A DNA stretch of 32,155 bases from Verrucomicrobiia bacterium (GTDB lineage: Bacteria; Verrucomicrobiota; Verrucomicrobiia; JABWAM01), in assembly GCA_013360985.1 (NCBI GenBank), contig JABWAM010000003.1:1-32155 (forward strand), read 5' to 3'. This document shows positions 25,612 through 32,155 of the stretch, piece after piece. The notes under the pieces were generated by a model that saw nothing but the letters and a program-made list of their open reading frames with translations, ran no database searches and was not told the origin of the DNA. How positions within the stretch are numbered: the stretch's first letter is position 1; every line of letters begins with the position of its first letter. The position numbers were made by a program, and so were the translations under genes.

Positions 25612-26679
25612 TCACAGTTTCACCGCGAACTTCTCGCCTTTTTTCGCGTCGAGGCAGAAGCCCGCCATGAGGGCCGCCAGCCTTTCGAGATCCCCCAAAT
25701 GGATGACCTCGACCGGCGAGTGCATGTAACGGTTCGGCAGCCCGAGGCTTACCGTCGGGATGCCCCCCCGCTGCACGAAGATCGCATCGGCGTCGGTGCC
25801 CGTCGCGCGCGGATCCGTGGAATACTGCACGGGAATCTTTCGCTTCCTGGCCGTTGCCTCGAGACGTTCGAACAACACGGGATGATTCGCGCTGCCGATT
25901 CCGAGCGTCGGCCCTTTCCCGAGCCGCACGTCGCCCCAGCGCTTCTGGTTCACACCGGGGATATCGGTCGCCTGACCTACGTCGGCGACGAGCGCCGCGT
26001 CGGGATGGACGCGGTATCCCGCCATGGCGGCGCCGCGCAAGCCGATCTCCTCCTGCACCGTCGACACCGCCACCACGCAGGCCTCGAGTTTCTTTTCGCC
26101 GCACAGCAGGCGGAGCGTTTCCGCCGCGGCGAAAATTCCGATGCGATTGTCGCAGCCGCGCGCCACCGCAAGGTCCCCCCGCAGGATTTCGAACCCGTCG
26201 GCGAACGTGACCACATCCCCCACTCTCACGAGCTTGGCCGCCTCTTCGCGATCTCTCGCTCCGATATCCAGAAAGCAGTCGTGCAGCTTCGGCGCTTCGG
26301 GCTTTACCTCGCGATCCTGCATGTGCGGCGCGAGCGTACCGGTGACGCCGCGAACGGGTCCCTGACGCGTCTGCACGATCATCCGCTGCCCTCGCACCAG
26401 CGCCGGATCCACCCCTCCCACCCCGGTCAACCAGACAAACCCCTCCTCCGAGATGTGCTGAACCATGAAGCCGATCTCATCGGCGTGACCGGTCACCATA
26501 ATTTTCGGTGAACCGCCTTCATTGATCCAGGCATAGACGTTGCCGTAAGCGTCGCTTTCCACGCGATCGGCGAAGCGCGCCACCCGATCGCGCCATACGC
26601 GCTGGGCGGCCTGCTCCTGGCTCGTGACGCTCATCGTATTGAGCAGGGACTTCAGAAATTCGAGGCTCTCGGGTCTCAT
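25612..26679 (-). CDS. M42 family metallopeptidase
   Basis: KIMVTGHADEIGFMVQHI; ARGCDNRIGIFAAAETL; VSTVQEEIGLRGA; STDPRATGTDADAIFVQRGGIPTVSLGLPNRYMHSPVE. Confidence 0.93.
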   Translation of the reverse strand: MRPESLEFLKSLLNTMSVTSQEQAAQRVWRDRVARFADRVESDAYGNVYAWINEGGSPKIMVTGHADEIGFMVQHISEEGFVWLTGVGGVDPALVRGQRMIVQTRQGPVRGVTGTLAPHMQDREVKPEAPKLHDCFLDIGARDREEAAKLVRVGDVVTFADGFEILRGDLAVARGCDNRIGIFAAAETLRLLCGEKKLEACVVAVSTVQEEIGLRGAAMAGYRVHPDAALVADVGQATDIPGVNQKRWGDVRLGKGPTLGIGSANHPVLFERLEATARKRKIPVQYSTDPRATGTDADAIFVQRGGIPTVSLGLPNRYMHSPVEVIHLGDLERLAALMAGFCLDAKKGEKFAVKL

Positions 26680-26780
26680 GCCCGCGACTCTCGCGCGGGC
26701 GCCGCGAGATTTCCAGCCCGAACCACAAGGCGAAAGGCGCGTGAAGTTGGAAATTGGAAATCACGCGGGCCTCGGCTCCA

Positions 26781-28556
26781 ATGCCGCGGATGACCGATGT
26801 GCGCTCGCTCTTATCCCAAGCTCTATCCTCGGCCCTCGACGCCGTGTGTCCGGGCCACGCGCTGACCGTCCCGTCCGTCAGCGCCTGCCACGACGCGCGC
26901 TACGGAGATTATCAGTCCAACGTGGCGATGCTCGTCGCCGCGGCGGGAAACCTTGCGCCGCGGGAATTGGCGGCGTCCGTGGCCGGCGCGCTCCGGTTGG
27001 AGGACCTCTGCGCCAAGGTGGAGGTCGCCGGACCCGGGTTCATCAACTTCCATTTGCGCCCCTCGCGAATCGCCGCGCTGATCGCCGAGATGGCCGCGGA
27101 TCCGCACAACGGCATCGCGTCCGCCGCGAACCCCCGGCGAATCGTCGTGGACTTTTCGAGCCCGAATACCGCCAAGGCGATGCATGTGGGGCATATCCGC
27201 TCGACGTTCCTGGGCGACGCGCTTGCCCGGTTTGCCCGCGCCGTCCGCCACGAGGTCATCACCGACAACCACGTTGGCGACTGGGGCGCCCAATTCGGAA
27301 TGCTCATCCATGGGTACAACACCCGCCTCGATCGCGAGGCCGAGAAGCGAGATCCCGTCGCGGAATTCGAGCGTCTCTATCGCGAGGTCAGCCAAGAATC
27401 CTCCCGAAACGAAGAGACGCGGGAAAAAGCGCGGCGCGAGTTGGCGGCGCTCCATGCCGGCGAGGCCGAAAGCGTGGAGGTTTGGAAGAAGATCGCCGAG
27501 CTCTCGCTCGCCGAATTCGAAAAGCTCTATCGCCGCCTCGGGGTGCGGTTCGACCATTGCCTCGGCGAAAGTTTTTACAACCCGAGCCTCCCGGAGGTGG
27601 TCGCGGAACTGCGACGACTCGGGATCGCCGAGGAGAGCGAAGGGGCGATCTGCGTCTTTTTTCGCGAGGATCCCGTCTTGAAGGACGCCGCGCCGATGAT
27701 GATCCGAAAAAAAGATGGCGCGTTCCTCTACGCGACTACCGACCTCGCCACCCTCCGCCATCGCGCGCGGGAATGGCGGGCCGACGAAATCCTTTATGTC
27801 ACCGACGCGCGACAGAAGCTCCACTTCCAGCAGATCTTTGCCGCCGCGGAGAAGTGGGCCGGCGCGCCGGGGAACTCCCTCCTCGCCTCCGCCGATGCGC
27901 GCCTGCCGCGCCTCCGCCACATCGTCTTCGGGAGCGTCCTCGGCGCCGACAAAAAACCGATCAAGACGCGCTCGGGCGATCCGATCAAGCTCGCCGATCT
28001 GCTCGACGAAGCGGAGGCGCGCGCGCTCAAGATCATCGAGAAAAAAAATCCCGCGCTCTCCGCCGAAGCGCGGCGCGCCGCCGCTCGCGTTCTCGGCATC
28101 GGCGCGGTGAAGTACGCCGACCTCTGCCAGAACCGCAATCTCGATTATGTCTTCGACTGGAACAAGCTCCTCGCCCTCCAAGGCAACACGGCGCCTTACC
28201 TCATTTACGCCTACGTCCGGATCCGCTCGATTTTTCGCCAGGGAGGGATTGCGCCTCTGGGACAGACCCTTCCTCCGCCCTCCGTCCTCTCGCACGACGC
28301 CGAGCTTGCGCTCGCGAAGAAGCTGATCCAGTTCGGCGACACCGTTCACGCCGTGCTCGACGATTGCCGGCCGCATCTGCTCGCCGGTTATCTCTACGAG
28401 CTTTCGACGCGCTTCAGCCGCTTCTACGAAACCTGTCCCGTTCTCAAGGCCGCGGAACCTGATCGCGGCGCGCGCCTGCTCCTTTGCGATCTTACAGCCC
28501 GCGTCCTCCAGCGCGGTTTGGGCCTCCTCGGCATCGAAACGATCGAGGAGATGTAG
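26781..28556 (+). CDS. argS: Arginyl-tRNA synthetase
   Basis: VVDFSSPNTAKAMHVGHIRSTFLGDAL (HIGH motif); NHVGDWGAQFGMLIHGY; ATTDLATLRHR; KTRSGDPIKLADLLDEA; DALR-type C-terminus. ATG 26781 or 26790. Confidence 0.96.
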   Translation: MPRMTDVRSLLSQALSSALDAVCPGHALTVPSVSACHDARYGDYQSNVAMLVAAAGNLAPRELAASVAGALRLEDLCAKVEVAGPGFINFHLRPSRIAALIAEMAADPHNGIASAANPRRIVVDFSSPNTAKAMHVGHIRSTFLGDALARFARAVRHEVITDNHVGDWGAQFGMLIHGYNTRLDREAEKRDPVAEFERLYREVSQESSRNEETREKARRELAALHAGEAESVEVWKKIAELSLAEFEKLYRRLGVRFDHCLGESFYNPSLPEVVAELRRLGIAEESEGAICVFFREDPVLKDAAPMMIRKKDGAFLYATTDLATLRHRAREWRADEILYVTDARQKLHFQQIFAAAEKWAGAPGNSLLASADARLPRLRHIVFGSVLGADKKPIKTRSGDPIKLADLLDEAEARALKIIEKKNPALSAEARRAAARVLGIGAVKYADLCQNRNLDYVFDWNKLLALQGNTAPYLIYAYVRIRSIFRQGGIAPLGQTLPPPSVLSHDAELALAKKLIQFGDTVHAVLDDCRPHLLAGYLYELSTRFSRFYETCPVLKAAEPDRGARLLLCDLTARVLQRGLGLLGIETIEEM

Positions 28557-28593
28557 ACCCTCCCGACGCGCGCCCGCCGCATCACGAATCGGT

Positions 28594-29871
28594 TCATTCG
28601 GAAGGGCGCGCCCCTTCCCACGGCTCGACCGGCGCGCGTCGGTCGGACGGGGCATGGAGGGTGTCGAGGCGACGCAGCGCCGGCCATTTGAACGCGGCGG
28701 CGATCACAACGGCAATCGTCCCGAGGCCTCCGGCGACCACCGAAATCACGGGGGTGAACAGCGCGGCGAGCGCCCCCGACTCGAAGGCGCCCAATTCGTT
28801 GGAGCAACTGATGAAGACCGTGTTCACGGAGGTCACCCGACCGCGCATGCGGTCGGGTGTGCGAAGCTGGAGGAGACTGTGGCGGACCACGACGCTGAGG
28901 TTGTCGCACATGCCGGTCAGACAGAGCGCGACCATCGAAAGCCAGAACGATCGGGAGAGCCCGAACACCACCGTCGCGACGCCGAATCCCGCGACCGCCC
29001 AGAGCACGACGACCCCGGCCCGGCGGCGCACCGGACGAAAGGCGGACCAGACGGCCATGCTTGCGGCGCCAAACGCCGGCGCCGCGCGCAACCAACCGAG
29101 CCCCGCGGGTCCGACCTGAAGGATGTCTCGGGCGTAGATGGGGAGCAGAGCGGTGGCGCCTCCGAGCAAAACCGCGAACATATCGAGCGCGATGGCGGGG
29201 AGAAGGATCTCGTGATGCCACACGAAACGGAAGCCCGCGGAAACGTTGGCGAAGGTCATCGGATTCCGGGAGGGCGGCGGGCGGACAACCCGAATTTGGA
29301 GCAGATTGAGGATGAAGAGGAGCACGAGCGCCGCGCAGGCGAGATAGGCGGGGACCGCGCTGTGTTGAAGGGCGATCAGCATCCCCCCGAGCGCGGGACC
29401 GATCACCGAGGAGAGTTCGAACCCGCTGCTCCGCCAGATGATCGCGTTTGCGTAATGCTCGGCGGGCAGGAGCGACGGCCAAAACGCGTTGTTCGACGGC
29501 GCGCTGAAGGCGCGCCCCACCGCGACGCAAAAGAGGCAGATATAAATCAAGACGACCGGGCCCTGGGTCGCGGCGAGCAGGGCGAGGGCCAACGCCATCG
29601 CGACCATCGCGCCTTGGGCCGCCACGAGCAGACGGCGACGATCGAGACGGTCCGCGAGATGGCCCGCCGGCATGGCCAACAGGAGGATCGGGATGACCTG
29701 GACCAGCCCTACCGCCCCCAGGGCAAAGGCGAGGTTTGTGCGCTCGTACAGGTCCCATCCGATGGCGACGCTCTGCATCGACAGACCGATGTTCGCGAAG
29801 ACCCCGCCGAAAAAGAAACGGCGATAGGAGGCGTAACGAAGCGCCGCGTAAGGATCGTGCGCCGCGCTCAC
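28594..29871 (-). CDS. MFS transporter
   Basis: About 12 hydrophobic segments; GHLADRLDRRRLLV loop 2-3 motif; RTPDRMRGRVTSVNTVFI; EntS/MFS_3-like. Confidence 0.9.
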   Translation of the reverse strand: MSAAHDPYAALRYASYRRFFFGGVFANIGLSMQSVAIGWDLYERTNLAFALGAVGLVQVIPILLLAMPAGHLADRLDRRRLLVAAQGAMVAMALALALLAATQGPVVLIYICLFCVAVGRAFSAPSNNAFWPSLLPAEHYANAIIWRSSGFELSSVIGPALGGMLIALQHSAVPAYLACAALVLLFILNLLQIRVVRPPPSRNPMTFANVSAGFRFVWHHEILLPAIALDMFAVLLGGATALLPIYARDILQVGPAGLGWLRAAPAFGAASMAVWSAFRPVRRRAGVVVLWAVAGFGVATVVFGLSRSFWLSMVALCLTGMCDNLSVVVRHSLLQLRTPDRMRGRVTSVNTVFISCSNELGAFESGALAALFTPVISVVAGGLGTIAVVIAAAFKWPALRRLDTLHAPSDRRAPVEPWEGARPSE

Positions 29872-30605
29872 GCGACCGGCGCCTCATCGTAATAGCCGAG
29901 CACGTGAAGCCGGTAGAACACCGCCAGCGTATCCCAACCGGCGCGAAACATGGCGCTCGCCGCGATGCGCGGGTATTTCCCCGTGCGCTCGATCACGACC
30001 GGCGCCTCGACGATCCGTCCGCCAAAGTGGTGGACGACGACGAGCAGTTCGAGATCCGATGCGTACGCCTTGACCAGCAGCCGCGGCATGGCCCGCGCAA
30101 GCGCTTCGCGACGAAAGAGCTTGATCCCCGTCTGCGTGTCGCGCACAGGAAGGCCGAAAAGGATGCGGGTCAGCGTGAAGTACACGAGGCTCACCAGGCG
30201 GCGATGCCATGGATAGTCCACCTGGGAACGCGGATGCCACTTGCTCCCGATCACGACGTCGGCGTCCTCCCGCTCCATGAAGGCCGCCAGCGCGCCGAGT
30301 TGTTCCGGCGGCAGGTCCATGTCTGCATCGAGAAAAACGACGCGCTCCCCGCGGCTCGCGGCGAACCCCTGGCGCAGGGCTTCCCCTTTGCCTCGATTCG
30401 AGAAAAGGCGAAGGACGCGAAGCTCGGGCGCCGCGGCGCGCGCGGCTTCGGCGGCCTCCGCCGTTCCGTCCGAACTGCCGTCGTCCACAACCACGATCTC
30501 GAATCTCTCCGCCCATGTCGCCAGATGCGCCCGGGTTCGCGCGATCGTCGCTCCGATGCGCGTCGCCTCGTTCCAAGCGGGGAGGATCACGCTGATCATG
30601 CTCAT
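29868..30605 (-). CDS. GT2 glycosyltransferase, ALG5-like (polyprenyl-phosphate glucosyltransferase type)
   Basis: MISVILPAWNEATRIG; IVVVDDGSSDGTAEAA; NRGKGEALRQGF; VVFLDADMDLPPEQL; RDTQTGIKLFRREAL. ATG 30605. Confidence 0.9.
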   Translation of the reverse strand: MSMISVILPAWNEATRIGATIARTRAHLATWAERFEIVVVDDGSSDGTAEAAEAARAAAPELRVLRLFSNRGKGEALRQGFAASRGERVVFLDADMDLPPEQLGALAAFMEREDADVVIGSKWHPRSQVDYPWHRRLVSLVYFTLTRILFGLPVRDTQTGIKLFRREALARAMPRLLVKAYASDLELLVVVHHFGGRIVEAPVVIERTGKYPRIAASAMFRAGWDTLAVFYRLHVLGYYDEAPVA

Positions 30606-30789
30606 GGATGCGCGTCTCTTTTTCCCGCAACTCCCTCCTCTTCGCCAGACAAAACGAAGGCAAACCTGGAGTCGGATCGAAAGATCGGAGAAGGGCGGAG
30701 CGTCGAGCCCTCCCGCTGCGTTCGGCGGCGCGCCCAAGGATGGACAAATCGCGAACGCCGCTCCATCCTTCGGCATAATTCGACTGGTC

Positions 30790-30872
<83 letters not shown>

Positions 30873-30880
30873 CCCTTCGC

Positions 30881-30910
30881 CCGGAAGAGGGCGGCGTCCT
30901 TGTCTTCCGG
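30881..30910 (+). terminator. Hairpin immediately downstream of tRNA-Leu; possible terminator or processing signal
   Basis: Perfect 8-bp arms CCGGAAGA (30881-30888) / TCTTCCGG (30903-30910), 14-nt loop; no downstream T-tract. Confidence 0.35.
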
Positions 30911-30970
30911 CGGACGACGAAAACCTCTGGCGGACCGCGCAACGAAAACGTTGCCATCCTTCCCCGGATC

Positions 30971-31378
30971 GTGGAGAAGAAGGGTGTCCCCCGCTTCGCT
31001 TCCGTGAACCAAATCGTCCTCAGCGATCGTGCCGCCGCCGATCTCGCGCAGATCGATCGTCTCGAACAGCTTCAAATCGTCGGCGAGTTTTCGCGCCTCC
31101 GCCGGGAGACGCTTCGGATCGGTCGCGACGGCATCGGCGAAATCCACAAGGGACACCGCACGCTTTACCGCAGCCGCTTCAAGGAATACCGAATTTATTT
31201 CGAGAAGAAGGATGATCAACTCCTCGTTCACCATCTCCTCCACAGCAATACGCTCCGAGATTTTTTTGTCCGCTCCAACCTCGACGTGCAGAACGACGAT
31301 CAGTTCGAAGAGAGCGCGAAGTTTTGGAAGTTCCTCGAGCAGCGCGCGCCGAAAGTGCGCACCGACGAACCGCCTTGA
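30971..31378 (+). CDS. Hypothetical protein, possible RelE/ParE-like fold
   Basis: GTG start; LYRSRFKEYRIYFEKKDDQLLVHHLLHSNTLRDFFVRSNL resembles the beta-strand core and C-terminus of RelE-superfamily proteins. Confidence 0.5.
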   Translation: MEKKGVPRFASVNQIVLSDRAAADLAQIDRLEQLQIVGEFSRLRRETLRIGRDGIGEIHKGHRTLYRSRFKEYRIYFEKKDDQLLVHHLLHSNTLRDFFVRSNLDVQNDDQFEESAKFWKFLEQRAPKVRTDEPP

Positions 31379-32155
31379 TGCGTCGCGCGGCCCTGCTCCT
31401 TGTCGGCCATGGGGCCTCTGCCGACGCGCGCGCCGGCCAATCTCTCCGCGCCGCGGCATCGGCCCTTCGAACCCGCGGCGTTTTCCGCGAGGTGCGGATC
31501 GGATTCTGGAAAGGCCGTCCGCGTCTCGACCTCGCCGTCGCCCGCGCGAGGAGTCCGATCGTCCTCATCGTTCCATGGCTCTTCAGCGACGGCTGGTTCT
31601 TCCGTCGCGTTATTCCCCAGGCGCTCGGGTTGTGTGGCCGCGTTGCGCAACGGGAGGGACGCCTCTTCCTCCTCGCCGATCCCGTCGGCGTCCATCCCGA
31701 CATGGCGAAGGCGGTCCTGCGCGCCGCCGCCTTTGCCTGTCGTTCCGCGCGCGGCGTTTCTCCTCCGCGCGCCCAAACGACGCTGATTGTGGTCGGCCAT
31801 GGAACAAACCGCGACGGTTCCTCCGCCACCGCGGTGCGCGCCGCCGTCGCCGAACTCCGCCGCCGCGACCAGTGGGCCCAAGTTCTTCCCGCCTACCTGG
31901 ATCAAGAACCTTCCGCGCGCCGCGCGCTGCACCGGGTGCGCGCCCCGTACGCCGTCGTCGTTCCCTTCTTCGCGGGCGACGGACCGCACTCGAGGCGCGA
32001 TCTCCCGCGCCTCATGGGCCTAATGCCCCGCGACGCCCTCCGCCCTCCTCCGAATCCGATCCGATGGCGCAAGCGCCTGCTTGTCTGGCGCGCGCGCGCG
32101 CTGGGAACCGGTCCATGGATGCCGCGGATCGTGCTCGACCAGGCGCGCAAGGCCC
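31378..32155 (+). CDS. CbiX/sirohydrochlorin chelatase-like protein, two-repeat (3' truncated by window edge)
   Basis: Manual translation MRRAALLLVGHGASADARAGQSL...PWLFSDGWFFRRVIPQALGL...TTLIVVGHGTNRDGSSATAV...YAVVVPFFAGDGPHSRRDLP; start overlaps upstream stop (TGATG); open to window end, so absent from ORF track. Confidence 0.8.
   Translation, partial: MRRAALLLVGHGASADARAGQSLRAAASALRTRGVFREVRIGFWKGRPRLDLAVARARSPIVLIVPWLFSDGWFFRRVIPQALGLCGRVAQREGRLFLLADPVGVHPDMAKAVLRAAAFACRSARGVSPPRAQTTLIVVGHGTNRDGSSATAVRAAVAELRRRDQWAQVLPAYLDQEPSARRALHRVRAPYAVVVPFFAGDGPHSRRDLPRLMGLMPRDALRPPPNPIRWRKRLLVWRARALGTGPWMPRIVLDQARKA

Noticed and set aside
26624-28655. 612-aa plus ORF (26624..28462) and 610-aa minus ORF (26823..28655)
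   Set aside because: Both overlap argS, which has unambiguous motifs in frame 26754..28556; shadow ORFs in GC-rich sequence.
28424-29887. 487-aa minus ORF overlapping the MFS gene
   Set aside because: Arg/Gly/Pro-rich frame shifted relative to the clearly membrane-like MFS frame.

Overview
This 32 kb GC-rich bacterial window is dominated by cell-surface polysaccharide and nucleotide-sugar genes. These include an NDP-sugar nucleotidyltransferase, three GT2 glycosyltransferases, one GT4, a NodU-type carbamoyltransferase, a polysaccharide deacetylase, two NeuD-like and two WbpD-like hexapeptide acyltransferases, a Gfo/Idh/MocA oxidoreductase, a DegT aminotransferase, three SDR epimerases/dehydratases, a UDP-GlcNAc 2-epimerase and an RmlC-like cupin. 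They are interleaved with housekeeping genes: gatCAB, argS, an adk-like kinase, rluD-like, exbB/exbD, yjbQ, an M42 peptidase, an MFS transporter and tRNA-Leu(UAA). Two genes cut by the window edges are missing from the supplied ORF track and were read by hand: the C-terminus of a membrane protein (3..239, minor) and a two-repeat CbiX-like chelatase (31378..end). Main points for follow-up: (i) a compact leftward decoration operon (carbamoyl transfer + deacetylation + two NeuD acyltransferases + GT2), facing (ii) a translationally coupled rightward amino-sugar operon; (iii) gatB overlapping a sugar epimerase start codon in a long co-directional run; (iv) two adjacent uncharacterised proteins with predicted C-terminal membrane anchors upstream of gatC; (v) a DUF1638 protein divergent from a methyltransferase; (vi) an orphan RelE-like ORF coupled to the CbiX-like gene; (vii) a structured, REP-like intergenic region at about 10.7-11.1 kb. 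Functions come from motif recognition by eye; no database search was run. A Verrucomicrobiota-like origin is a guess only.
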